Assembly: GCF_028476545.1 (NCBI RefSeq)
Contig: NW_026731780.1
Location: forward strand, 427,001 to 491,000
DNA: 64,000 bases
Direction of reading: 5' to 3'
Source: Physella acuta
Lineage: Eukaryota; Mollusca; Gastropoda; Physidae
In this document: piece after piece, positions 34,812-46,249 of the stretch
Numbering within the stretch: the stretch's first letter is position 1
Layout of the letters: each line of letters starts with the position of its first letter
Notes under the pieces: generated by a model
Databases searched by the model: none
What the model was told of the DNA's origin: nothing
What the model saw: only the letters and a program-made list of their open reading frames with translations
Position numbers and translations under genes: made by a program

Positions 34812-35335
34812 CAACGGAAAAAAGCGCAACGGAAAAAAAGCGCAAAACAAAAAGCGCAACGGAAAAAAGCGCACACGGAAAAAAGCGCAAAGAGAAAAAA
34901 GCGCACACAGAAAAAAGCGCAAAGAGAAAAAAGCGCAAACAGAAAAAAGCGCAAAGAGAAAAAAGCGCACACAGAAAAAAGCGCAAAGAGAAAAAAGCGC
35001 AAACGGAAAAAAGCGCAAAGAGAAAAAAGCGCACACGGAAAAAAGCGCAAAGAGAAAAAAGCGCGCACAGAAAAAAGCGCAAAGAGAAAAAAGCGCACAC
35101 AGAAAAAAGCGCAAACAGAAAAAAGCGCAAACGGAAAAAAGCGCAAACAGAAAAAAGCGCAAACGGAAAAAAGCGCAAAGAGAAAAAAGCGCACACGGAA
35201 AAAAGCGCAAACGGAAAAAAGAGCAAACGGAAAAAAGCGCAAACGGAAAAAAGCGCACACAGAAAAAAGCGCAAACGGAAAAAAGCGCAAACAGAAAAAA
35301 AAGCGCAAACAGAAAAATTCGCAACCAGAAAAAAC
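34812..35335 (+). repeat. 16-bp array in the left foldback arm
   Basis: Units gcgc followed by aaacgg, aaacag, aaagag, cacacgg or cacacag types and an A run. All six frames are open (Lys/Arg/Ala-rich one way, Phe/Cys/Ala-rich the other), so the translations are artefacts. Confidence 0.95.
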
Positions 35336-35629
35336 ACAACGAAAAATGTGCAAAAGAGAAATTTAGCACAAAGACCATATGGACTAGATGACACATTTAT
35401 ACATGACTGTTAGGGCTGCTGTGAGAGTGTCGTGTTTGATCACGTGATCTACTACCATTTAAAGCGTACCACTACCATGTGCATTTCTATCACCATGATA
35501 CAGGCGATAATCGCTTTACACAATGCCTATTATTTTCTTGGTCAATAATTATTCAACTACTATTCTCGTATAAATAAACATAAACCTATCGACATTACAC
35601 GAAGTATCTTTCACATTTTCCCTAGTCCG

Positions 35630-35632
<3 letters not shown>

Positions 35633-35710
<78 letters not shown>
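35633..35710. repeat. (TA)n microsatellite at the arm boundary
   Basis: About 39 dinucleotide units beginning exactly where the left arm ends. Confidence 0.97.
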
Positions 35711-35713
<3 letters not shown>

Positions 35714-36269
35714 TTGATGTATGTTTAAACAAGGATTTGTGTGAACGAATATTAGTGCGAAAGTTAATGACGCATTGAATAGTTACGCGGTTCGCAAGAA
35801 TGAGACGTTTTAGTGTAGGTTCGTTGTTGTCGGGGAAAGAAGTTAAAAAGTACACTTTTTCTTGTTGTGTTAGAGTGATGTCGTAATGTAGTCCAGTCTT
35901 AGTATTGTTCGTTCAAGTCGTCCTTTGTAATGCAATAAATAGTCAAATTAGTGTCATCCTGTCGAATCATTTGTATACCTTGATGTCGTCGTGCTTTGGG
36001 ATGAACTACTAAATGGCTAGACAGAATATAATGGTAGTGTTGACCCTCTCATGTAGAACCCTACATTACATAGTTAATCAGTTTAACAATGAAGATGCCA
36101 TTGGAGTAGGTGTAAGTCAAAGCCTGATGTTATTATAAAACTTCATCTCTCTTTGTTTCTTTATAAAAAGGTTATGGGAGTTTTTTTTAATGTATTTTAC
36201 TGAAATGTTTACCGGACGAATGCAAAATGATATAAACAACCATAGCTCTTCTGTTATATAGGCTAAATG

Positions 36270-36375
36270 CAGTGTTCCTTCTAGACTTTCCACCCCCCAC
36301 CCCCCTCAAACTTTCGATTTGCACATCCCCCCCCCCTTCAAACTTTCGATTTGCACCCCCCTCACACTATATATA

Positions 36376-36445
<70 letters not shown>

Positions 36446-36497
36446 GAGGGGTCTATGGGGGGGGGGGTTATGACCCCCCCCCCCTGCCTAGGCCACT
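36270..36497. repeat. Family M1-like fragment interrupted by (TA)n
   Basis: 'tcaaactttcgatttgcac' modules at 36305-36360, a (TA)n tract at 36368-36443, then G/C runs and an end reading 'cctgcctaggccactg'. No target duplication found. Confidence 0.5.
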
Positions 36498-37024
36498 GCA
36501 AATAAGTATTCGCACAGCTTTAGAGTAGCGTCCCTTTTGTTTACATGTTTTCACTACCCTTCAAACAAAAGTCTATTTTAGTTATATTGAGATTAAAGAA
36601 TGTAAATAAATAGTACACACAATTCTGTAGAATAGGAACGCTTAGGAGGGAAGTGACATTTAGCGCAGGAAATTTAGAGGATAGGTAAGGTATAATAAAT
36701 TGTGGGGTTAGGAAAGTTAATGGGTCCATTTTCTAATAGGCAGTCTATGTCTCTTTCGTACTTTCGTGTTGGTTAATTGTCGAACCTGTCCTCACCTCAC
36801 ATCACAACAGTTGGCTGACGCTTACCGTGTAATGTTAAAATAAATAGCATGTAATTGAGTTAGCTCGAAGTGAGTTTTCATACAAGCCCAACGCACTAAT
36901 TAAGGTTGTCGCAAAATGTAACATATTTGTAACATATATCAATGATGTCATTGAATTTTCATTTAAAAAAAAAAAGATGTCTAGTACAGTTTACGAAACT
37001 TACGAACTTCGCCGATACTTTTTT

Positions 37025-37178
37025 GGTGGGTAGGTGGGTAAGTGGATAGGCGGGTATGTGGGTAAGTGGGTAAGTGGGTAGGTGGGTAGGTGGTAGGTGG
37101 GTAGGTAGGTAGGTAGGTAGGTGGGTAGATAGGTAAGTGTGTAGGTGGGTAGGTGGGTAGTAGGTAGGTAGGTAGGTG
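37025..37178. repeat. (GGTA)n-type microsatellite
   Basis: Irregular ggta/ggtg/agta tetranucleotides (read as tacc and cacc on the other strand). The Pro/Thr/Tyr minus-strand frame is an artefact. Confidence 0.9.
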
Positions 37179-37641
37179 CGTCATGATGTGAAAAAAAATA
37201 TTAAATACATAATTGTTATTGTGGTGCGAATGAATGTTGTTACGAGAGATATGACGAATGCATGTTTGATGACGCGGATGAAAGAGAGTGAAGTTTTGCC
37301 ATAGGAACGGGTTGTTATGGTATGCAAGCTAGGTAGTTCGGACTAGGGAAAATGTGAAAGATACTTCGTGTAATGTCGATAGGTTTATGTTTATTTATAC
37401 GAGAATAGTAGTTAAATAATTATTGACCAAGAAAATAATAGGCATTGTGTAAAGCTATTAGCGCCTGTATCATGGTGATAGAAATGCACATGGTAGTGGT
37501 ACGCTTTAAATGGTAGTAGATCACGTGATCAAACACGACACTCTCACAGCAGCCCTAACAGTCATGTATAAATGTGTCATCTAGTCCATATGGTCTTTGT
37601 GCTAAATTTCTCTTTTGCACATTTTTCGTTGTGTTTTTTCT

Positions 37642-38155
37642 GGTTGCGAATTTTTCTGTTTGCGCTTTTTTTCTGTTTGCGCTTTTTTCCGTTTGCGCTT
37701 TTTTTTGTGTGCGCTTTTTTCCGTTTGCGCTTTTTTCCGTTTGCGCTTTTTTCCGTTTGCGCTTTTTTCCGTGTGCGCTTTTTTCTCTTTGCGCTTTTTT
37801 CCGTTTACGCTTTTTTCTGTTTGCGCTTTTTTCCGTTTGCGCTTTTTTCTGTTTGCGCTTTTTTCTGTGTGCGCTTTTTTCTCTTTGCGCTTTTTTTCTG
37901 TGTGCGCTTTTTTCTCTTTGCGCTTTTTTCCGTGTGCGCTTTTTTCTCTTTGCGCTTTTTTCCGTTTGCGCTTTTTTCTCTTTGCGCTTTTTTCTGTGTG
38001 CGCTTTTTTCTCTTTGCGCTTTTTTCTGTTTGCGCTTTTTTCTCTTTGCGCTTTTTTCTGTGTGCGCTTTTTTCTCTTTGCGCTTTTTTCCGTGTGCGCT
38101 TTTTTCCGTTGCGCTTTTTGTTTTGCGCTTTTTTCCGTTGCGCTTTTTTCCGTTG
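37642..38155 (-). repeat. 16-bp array in the right foldback arm
   Basis: Reverse complement of the left array, with the order of unit variants largely conserved between arms. Confidence 0.95.
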
Positions 38156-38173
38156 CGGTTCTTTCCGGCCACC

Positions 38174-39078
38174 GTGGTATTTGATGGTGTTACTGGTAGC
38201 ATTTGATGGTGACACTAGTGGTATTTGATGGTGTTACTAGCGGTATTTGATGGTGTTACTGGTGGAATTTAATGGTGTTACTGGTGGTATTTGATGGTGT
38301 TACTGGTGGTATTTGATGGTGTTACTGGTAGCATTTGATGGTGACACTAGTGGTATTTGATGGTGTCACTAGTGGTATTTGATGGTGTTACTGGTAGCAT
38401 TTGATGGTGACACTAGTGGTATTTGATGGTGTTACTGGTGGTATTTGATGGTGTTACTGGTAGCATTTGATGGTGACACTAGTGGTATTTGATGGTGTTA
38501 CTGGTGGTATTTGATGGTGACGCTAGTGGTATTTGATGGTGTCACTAGTGGTATTTGATGGTGTTACTGGTAGCATTTGATGGTGACACTAGTGGTATTT
38601 GATGGTGTTACTGGTGGTATTTGATGGTGTTACTGGTGGTATTTGATGGTGTTACTGGTGGTATTTGATGGTGTTACTGGTGGTATTTGATGGTGACGCT
38701 AGTGGTATTTGATGGTGTCACTAGTGGTATTTGATGGTGTTACTGGTAGCATTTGATGGTGACACTAGTGGTATTTGATGGTGTTACTGGTGGTATTTGA
38801 TGGTGTTACTGGTGGTATTTGATGGTGTTACTGGTGGTATTTGATGGTGTTACTGGTGGTATTTGATGGTGTTACTGGTGGTATTTGATGGTGTTACTGG
38901 TGGTATTTGATGGTGTTACTGGTGGTATTTGATGGTGTTACTGGTGGTATTTGATGGTGTTACTGGTGGTATTTGATGGTGTTACTGGTGGTATTTGATG
39001 GTGTTACTGGTGGTATTTGATGGTGTTACTGGTGGTATTTGATGGTGTTACTGGTGGTATTTGATGGTGTTACTGGCT
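38174..39078. repeat. 22-bp minisatellite, right block
   Basis: About 41 copies. The first half mixes 'gtagcatttgatggtgacac' variants in a recurring multi-unit pattern. The last dozen or so units are homogeneous. Confidence 0.95.
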
Positions 39079-39239
39079 GTACAGAATATTATCACCGGTG
39101 GTATTTAATGGTGTCATTGCTAAGTTTATTTGGTATCTTTTGTTGGTAATCTATAATGTCAAAGAAGCTGTTCTAAGGTAGAGTATATTAGATGTTTTAC
39201 TTACGGTCCTCATCATTAATTATAATATTTTTTTTCTCG

Positions 39240-40110
39240 AATCCTAACCATTACAGAAGCTATGCCTACTTTTCTTAAACCCTAAACTTTACTGAAACTG
39301 TGCCTACGGAATAGTTGCCTACGTTCTATAAAGCAAATCATACTGCTACTGAAGTTTGACTACGTTCCTCAACTCCTAACTTCTACACAATCTTTTCAAC
39401 GTTCCTTAAACCATAACCTCTACATAAGCAGCGGCTGCGTTCTTTAAATCCTAGTCATTACAGACTATTTGCCTACATTTCATATAAACCCTAAACTCTA
39501 ACAAAACTGTGCCTAAGTTTCATTAACACTTACCTCTACAGAAGCCGCAGCGATGTTCTTTAAATCCTAACCATTACAGAAGCTTTGCCTACTTTAACGC
39601 TAACCTGTACCGAAACTGTGCCTACGCTCATTCAACCTTAACCTCTACTGAAACTGCCTACGTTCCTTCAAATCTAACCTCTACTGAAACTGTGATTACG
39701 TTCCTCCAACCCTAACCTCTACTGAAACTGTGCCTACGTTCTTTCAAATTTAACCTTACTGAAACTGTGCCTACGTTCTTTCAACCCTAACCTGTAATGA
39801 AACTGCGCCTACGTTAACCCTAACCGGTACTGAAACTGTGCCTACGTTCCTTCAACCCTGTACCGAAACTGTGCCTACGTTAACCCTAACCTGTACTGAA
39901 ACTGTGCCTACGTACCTTTAACCCTAATATTGAAACTGTGCCTACGTACCTTTAACCCTAATATTGAAACTGTGCCTACGTACATTTAACCCTAATATTG
40001 AAACTGTGCCTACGTACCTTTAACCCTAATATTGAAACTGTGCCTACGTACCTTTAACCCTAACCTGTACTGAACCTGTGCCTACGTCTCTTCAACCCTA
40101 ACCTTCTCAC
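39240..40110. repeat. Tandem repeat, ~34-38-bp unit, increasingly regular
   Basis: Degenerate units from 39240 become regular by 39600: 'ctgaaactgtgcctacgt', 'cttcaaccctaacct'. At about 39910-40055 there are four 34-bp units with 'ccctaatattgaaact'. Confidence 0.85.
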
Positions 40111-40147
40111 AAGCCGTGCAATTCGCCTACACTTGTCCAAGCTGTAG

Positions 40148-40345
40148 CCCCGCGTTCAAATTTGCGTCGATCATTGTTTGGACAAACCCGAGACGGGTCT
40201 ACTGGTGCTGGCATCAACGTCGGATATCGAGTCTCGCGTTTATTGGTTGGATATTAGAACCGAGACGCCGGGTGCATCGTGTTACGTCATGTTTGCGTTG
40301 ATGGATTACGGTGACGCGTCTAGCTGTCGGAAATATCGATACGTC
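40148..40345 (+). other. CpG-rich coding-like fragment (unassigned)
   Basis: A forward frame from just after a stop at 40145-40147 runs through normal-composition sequence containing DKPETGLLVLASTSD and later SRVYWLDIRTETPGASC, then decays into a C-run Pro tract after about 40345. CpG density is much higher than in the surroundings. Upstream 'gttcaaatt' resembles a B box. It may be a host exon fragment, a gene relic or the body of a transposable element. There is no in-frame ATG at the start of the segment. I do not recognise a domain. Confidence 0.25.
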
Positions 40346-41400
40346 CCCCCCCCCCTCCCAACCCCCCCACGTACCCTACACCCCCCACCCCTCACGTTAA
40401 AACAGAACAGCCATGTTCAAATCTCGACTGATGGACTAGGTTTAATATCCTCAACCAGCTTTAAAACGTTCAGAGGGGGGGGGGTGTCTTGGTGTTCGTG
40501 AGCATCCAATCAGCCCCCCACTCCCCCCCCCCCCCCGCCCGCCGATACACCCCGTAGTGATCAATACCCATACTCTAATCACTTGTAATGTTTTATAACG
40601 CTTTCTGCTGAGTCGGAGCGAAAATGGCCCTGGCAACGAGGTATCGCCTAAATGTCTTCATCAGCATCAACGATAAAAGCGATAGAACGTAAATTTGTCT
40701 AATCCGCAATGAAAAATGTTTGGGTTTTATTTCCTAACCGTGATATTTATAAGAAATTATTCGTGTTTTTCATAAAATAATATTTTGTAACAATGATGTG
40801 TCTATATTATGGAAAAAATTGTTGTATTTTATCACAATTTTTTTATTTAACTTGCTTCCTCTGTCTGTCGTCAGTCTGTCTATCTGTCGTCATGAATCGA
40901 AGCGCTCGAGCGAAATTTCGGGCGCCTCTTACTGACATATTCGTTTCAAAGTTGGAACTTGGGTCAAGACATGTAGACAATGCAATCTGACATTAAATTT
41001 GACTTAATTAGATGCCTAATAATTTTTTATGGATTAATTAAAATTTTGTCCAAATTAGTAGGCAGAGTTATCCAATATTCCGCAATATTATACGTGTTAG
41101 TCATGTTCATTAGGTGCTCAATAATTTTTAATTATTCAACTCTATTGTAAATTTTTAGAAAATTAAAATAATGAAAAATAAATTCATAAACAACGTTTTA
41201 ATAATATAAATGAAGTGCAAAATTAGACATCATCTACAGAGTGGTTTTTTCATTAAATTTTTTTTTTAAACTAAAATTTAAATTGTCGGTTTATGTTCGC
41301 GGAAAAGAATCGAACCTGTATCACCTACATGCTGAATATATACACACCTGGCGTGTAGAGTTAGAGTAAGATCTCGTGTAGCGCTGCACACAATTCAGAT
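40346..41400. other. Non-coding stretch with C/G runs
   Basis: C runs near 40345-40385 and 40515-40535, G run near 40477. The rest is AT-rich with no recognisable feature. A 'gaatcgaacctg' near 41308 may be a B-box relic on the minus strand. Confidence 0.45.
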
Positions 41401-41560
41401 GCAGCATGACACAGATTTAATACGTAGCGGTAGACACATTTCACGTGTAGTGACACTCAGTCCACGAGTATTCGTGACACGGAGTTCACGTGTAACGTGA
41501 CACACAATTCACGTGTGGCGTGACACAGAGTTCACGTGAAGCATGAGTCCACGAATATGT
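41401..41560. repeat. ~23-bp repeat carrying E-boxes
   Basis: TCACGTG occurs at 41441, 41486, 41509 and 41532 (spacings 45, 23, 23) within units such as cgtgacacagagttcacgtg. CACGTG is the core for bHLH-ZIP factors. Whether that matters here is not shown. Confidence 0.7.
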
Positions 41561-41639
41561 CCCGCGGCGTGTGCCACATCAAAGAGCAAGGGTCGGAAAT
41601 CTGGCCCGGATGGCGGAGAGAAAAGTGATTTTATGTTAC

Positions 41640-41780
41640 GTAACTCTGTGGATTAGGGGTGTGGGAAGACTGGGGTAGTTGTCTGTGTGGAAGTGATGTT
41701 GTGATGCTCTGGATTGTGGATATGGGAAGACTAGGGTAGTTGACTGTGTCGATGAGTTTGATGCTGTGGATTAGGGATCA
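41640..41780. repeat. Short GT-rich duplication
   Basis: 'gggaagactggggtagttg' and 'gggaagactagggtagttg' with shared flanks ('ctgtggattaggg'), about two copies. Confidence 0.7.
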
Positions 41781-41785
41781 CAAAC

Positions 41786-42931
41786 CTACACAGCCCATTC
41801 CAACCTACACAACCCATTCCAACCTATAAATCCATCCCAACATACACAACCCATCCCAACCTACACAATCCATCCCAACCTACACAACCCATCCCAACCT
41901 ACACAGCCCAACCCAACCTACTCCATCCATCCCAACCTATAAATCCATCCCAACCTACTCCATCCATCCCAACCTATAAATTCATCCCAACCTACACAGC
42001 CCATCCCAACCTACTCCATCCACCCCAACCTATAAATCCATCCCAACCTACTCCATCCATCCCAACCTATAAATCCATCCCAACCTATACAGCCCATCCC
42101 AACCTATAAATCCATCCCAAACTACACAGCCCATCCCAACCTGCAAAGCCCATCCCAACCTACACAGCCCATCACAACCTACACAATCCATCCCAACCTA
42201 CACAGCCCATCACAACCTACACAATCCATCCCAACCTACACAACCCATTCCAACCTATAAATCCATCCCAACCTACACAGCCCATCACAACCTACACAAT
42301 CCATCCCAACCTACACAGCCCATCCCAACCTACACAGCCCATCCCAACCTACATAGCCCATCACAACCTACACAGCCCATCCCAACCTACACAATACATC
42401 CCAACCTACACAGCCCATCCCAACCTGCAAAGCCCATCACAACCTACACAGCCCATCCCAACCTACACAGCCCATCCCAACCTACATAGCCCATCACAAC
42501 CTACACAGCCCATCCCAACCTACACAATAGATCCCAACCTACACAGCCCATCACAACCTACACAATCCATCCCAACCTACACAGCCCATCCCAACCTGCA
42601 AAGCCCATCCCAACCTACACAGCCCATCCCAACCTACATAGCCCATCACAACCTACACAGCCCATCACAACCTACACAATCCATCCCAACCTACACAGCC
42701 CATCCCAACCTGCAAAGCCCATCCCAACCTACACAGCCCATCCCAACCTACACAGCCCATCACAACCTACAAAGCCCATCCCAACCTACACAATCCATCC
42801 CAACCTACACAGCCCATCCCAACCTACACAATCCATCCCAACCTACACAGCCCATCCCAACCTGCAAAGCCCATCACAACCTACACAGCCCATCACAACC
42901 TACAAAGCCCATCCCAACCTACACAGCCCAT
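41786..42931. repeat. 19-bp minisatellite, about 60 copies
   Basis: Unit cccaacctacacagcccat with 'aatccat', 'tataaatc' and 'tgcaaagc' variants arranged in recurring blocks. Confidence 0.95.
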
Positions 42932-43100
42932 CTGAGACCTCAGCATTTGAAAGGATATTGTGGTCAGCCCTATGCCCAGTCGCCTTTATTTTCCCTAAAG
43001 TGATTTAGGTACCCATCAGAGCTGGGTGGACTCATGAACGTTCTACTGACTTGAACCCGAGACTTTCGGATTACTGGTCTAGCGCTTTACCACCCTAGTC
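42932..43100 (-). mobile_element. SINE-A, 3'-truncated, abutting the 19-bp array
   Basis: Starts abruptly at the array edge with 'gagacctcagcatttgaaag', continues with 'tgtggtcagccctatgccc' and ends in a decayed tRNA-like head near 43090. The distal ~60 bp of the SINE are missing. Confidence 0.75.
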
Positions 43101-43648
43101 TAGATACCTCCGACATTTACTATTACAACATAATTGTATCCATTTATCCAATTATTTTTAAATATAGGGCTTCTGACAAAAGTTCGAATATGCGGTTTTT
43201 TTTAAATAACCATTTTTTTTTAACTTTTGTAATTCAACCTTTTGAAACTACACAAATAAAAAGCCTTTCAATATTATATTTCGTAGAGCCCTTGAGAGTT
43301 TTTATCCAGCCGTCCCTACTAAACATAATCCGCCCCTGTTCGTTTTGTAGATTTTCCACTTCAGGATAAATACAAGTTTAAATAGCGGATATACTATGGT
43401 CTTATGTCTAAAGCAAGCTCATTGTTAAGCCGGTTTCCTCCTGAAGTTTCGGATATAAAATTAACGTTCATTATTTGCCATTAGGAGCTCAATAGATCAT
43501 TTAGTGAAAACGTTTACATTATTCACTAAGGACTTTATAGACCGCTATAGAACTCGACTATAACTTGTTCATACTTGCTTGCTATTTTCATAAAGATATG
43601 TTTAAAATCATTGACGTATAAAAATGTAAATTGCAAATCGTGCAATAT
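43101..43648. other. Non-coding AT-rich stretch
   Basis: Nothing recognisable. Confidence 0.5.
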
Positions 43649-44054
43649 GGGGACATCCATAAATGACGTCACGCTTTTTTGACGATTTTTACCTCCCCCC
43701 CTCCACTCCGTCACACATCGTCACAAAAAGCCAGACCCCCCCCCCTCAAATGACGTCACACCCCAGCCTAAAACCCCCTCAAAATTGCAGTAGATATCGA
43801 TATTTTTCCAAAATCTTGTCTAAACTCTGTCAAAATAGAGTATTTTAATCAATTCCTATTGCAGTTTATTAAAACAGTTTTCTAAAACGCGAAATAACGT
43901 CTAAAATTAGTTTTCTAACATTGCTTTTTTATAATGCAAAAGTGTGACGTCACACCATCTGAACCCACCCCCCCCCCCCTTTGTCAGACACCGTCACAAA
44001 ATTACGCCCCCCCCCCTCCCCCCTGTCAGTGTGACGTCATTTATGGACGACCCC
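43649..44054. mobile_element. MITE with ggggNNrtccataaatgacgtcac ends (family M4)
   Basis: Left end ggggacatccataaatgacg and right end (reverse complement) ggggtcgtccataaatgacg are clear terminal inverted repeats. The trinucleotide tat lies on both sides (43646-43648, 44055-44057), a possible short target duplication. It is 406 bp with C runs and several gtgacgtcac-type sites, and no coding capacity. The superfamily is not certain. Confidence 0.75.
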
Positions 44055-44340
44055 TATACTGATTATATCAATGTTTTAACATACACATAGTACGATTATG
44101 TCTCATGTCAAACGAATCTCAACATACATATTAATACAAATCATAGTTACTTTCATATCTCATATCGATAAATATGTGCATTGATAAACAACACGAATTA
44201 TACAGCAGACTATGTAAACATTACAGATGTACAATCTAGATAGAGTATTTAGTCAATATTTAGTCAGCTAAACCCAACCTCGGTTGAGTTTAATTACGTC
44301 TTGGTCAGCCTCGATATGGGTAGATCAACCTGATTTCCAA
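44055..44340. other. Non-coding stretch
   Basis: No feature seen. Confidence 0.5.
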
Positions 44341-44350
44341 TAGTGTAGGG

Positions 44351-44351
<1 letters not shown>

Positions 44352-44388
<37 letters not shown>
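44352..44388. repeat. (GT)n microsatellite
   Basis: About 18 uninterrupted GT units followed by degenerate GT/GC. Confidence 0.97.
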
Positions 44389-44389
<1 letters not shown>

Positions 44390-44461
44390 TGTGAGTGGGC
44401 TTTCGTCAGTGTAGTGTGTGTGCGTGTCCGTGTGTGTGAGAGAGTTCTGCTTGGTTGTTTT

Positions 44462-44690
44462 TAGTGTTTCTTTCAGGCTTCTTTTGTTAGGTGGGAAAAG
44501 GGGGGGGGGGAGGGTTCGTCTACCACACCCCATCCCGAACCTTATAGATTTTTTTTAAAATATATTTTCCAAACAGTTCACACTGATGCATAATTTAAGC
44601 CCCCCCCCCCCCCCCGCCCCGATAGTTTCAATATTGCCAACCCCTACCCCCATCTTTTCAAGAGAAAAAAGTTTGAAAGAAACACTAGTT
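44462..44690. mobile_element. hAT-type MITE (family M3), second copy
   Basis: The left end tagtgtttctttcaggctt and the right end (reverse complement) tagtgtttctttcaaactt form the inverted repeats. The flanks share gttgtttt (44454-44461 and 44691-44698), so the right boundary is ambiguous by about 3 bp. Interior G and C runs, as in the 21.3-kb copy. Confidence 0.7.
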
Positions 44691-44699
44691 GTTGTTTTG

Positions 44700-45985
44700 A
44701 CTAGTCATGCAACGTTTTTTGTATTTAAGTCACTTAAACCAAGCCTCGTTGTGGTGAACCCAGACTCACCCCCCCCCCCCCCGCCCCCACTCAACACAAG
44801 CACAACATCACAAAAACTTACCAGAAAAATCTCAGACCACGTGATCAGTACTTGTCTAATCCACTTAAAACCGGTGCGTCCCTGTGCACATTGAGCCTTT
44901 TACTTCACACCAAGGCGCGCAACTCTGTCAAATAGAATGAAACTTCTTAAACATAACACAAGCTGATGCATGGCTGAACTCTTCCTTGCAGATAGAACCT
45001 ATCCATTTCATGTAGGGACTTGAAAATTGAGACGACTGGACGACCAAAGGAAATATTACAACATCGATATTTTTCTGTCTCATGGATGTAGTGGGGAGAG
45101 ATAGGAAAATAAATTAAGGTGATAAAATGGGGATATCACATGGGGTATACTAATATATTTTTTTCAGTTTTGTGTACCAATGTAACTGTTATTACAGTAA
45201 AATCTTCATATTCATGATGAACTACAATTTGTGAACTACATTTTATGACTTTAAATATTTTAAAACCATTTTTTAAAAATTGAATTAAATTAATTTTTTT
45301 GTTGTAACACGCGAACCTCCGAGAGACTACATCATTATTTGTAATCAGCCTTCTTGAAAATGCCGACATGTTGCCATTTAAAATTAAGCTGTTGAACTTC
45401 AAATCAAGACTTTTAAACTGACAGAAACATCTGCTATTGCCCCGCGTAAATCTCTCAACAACTGTCACTACTGAAACACTAAATCTCTCAACAACCAACC
45501 ATTTCTCGACGTTGATAGACCTCAAGATCACGTGGTCCCAGTGTCCTAACTCACGGGGACCACGTGACAAACATCTTGACATTTTCGAAAAAAAATTTGA
45601 AGCAACCCCCACCAACACAATGCACGCACTTGTCCGTTACAGGGACCGCTGGGTAGGTCAAGTCACTCAACTGTCCAACGCCGCACGCGCGCTCTGTGAT
45701 GCTGCGAGTCACGGAGATCAATGATGAAAAAGTTTATTGCGAATCTACTTTTTCATGATGTACTGGTTGAGACAGTTTCAAGTGGCTGGTCTTGTACTTT
45801 AGAAGCGATGGAAGAAAGAGATAAGAGGGGGTCTAGTAAGGTGGGATGGAGGTGGGGGACGGGGGGGGGGGGGGAACGACATGGTTGATGGGATATCAGA
45901 TAAATGCTGTAGCTTTTGACGTTATAGATCGACAGTGGCACTTAAAGTGCTTGTTAGTAGTACAGTATATACAGTTACACACACA
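44700..45985. other. Non-coding stretch, locally CpG-rich
   Basis: 45440-45720 has more CpG and two 'ggaccacgtg'-type sites. Long open frames on both strands (about 160 and 95 codons) overlap each other, lack an ATG at the frame start and match nothing I know. I see no gene. Confidence 0.4.
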
Positions 45986-46015
45986 TTTATACACTTTAAT
46001 ACACATACATAGAAA

Positions 46016-46019
<4 letters not shown>

Positions 46020-46104
<85 letters not shown>

Positions 46105-46106
46105 TA

Positions 46107-46168
<62 letters not shown>

Positions 46169-46169
46169 G

Positions 46170-46249
<80 letters not shown>

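Larger units (their letters stand above)
34795..38173. mobile_element. Foldback-like element with ~835-bp inverted arms
   Basis: The left arm (about 34799-35634) and right arm (about 37334-38168) are near-identical reverse complements, differing at scattered bases and by about 8 bp in length. Each arm has a terminal 'gaaagaaccgcaacgg', then about 33 copies of a 16-bp unit such as gcgcaaacggaaaaaa, then about 295 bp of unique sequence ('atggactagatgacac', 'gatcacgtgatctac'). The middle (about 1.7 kb) holds (TA)n, an M1-like fragment and (GGTA)n, and no transposase. gtggtatttg sits on both outer edges (34785-34794, 38174-38183). It is also part of the surrounding 22-bp repeat, so a target duplication is possible but not proved. 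Confidence 0.8.

Noticed and set aside
34717-35413. Lys/Arg-rich and Phe/Cys-rich frames of about 200 codons on both strands
   Set aside because: They are translations of the 16-bp foldback-arm array, open in all frames and mirrored at 37.6-38.2 kb.
34795-38173. Large capsid-bearing or retroviral-type element
   Set aside because: The arms are inverted and not direct, and there is no polymerase, integrase or capsid-like frame anywhere in the interval.
41786-42931. Telomere- or centromere-type satellite
   Set aside because: The unit (19 bp) and array size (about 1.1 kb) fit an ordinary minisatellite. No telomeric ttaggg tract is present.
45136-45724. Overlapping 160-codon minus and 95-codon plus frames
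   Set aside because: They oppose each other, start without ATG and match no family. Chance opening in a locally CpG-rich stretch is more likely.
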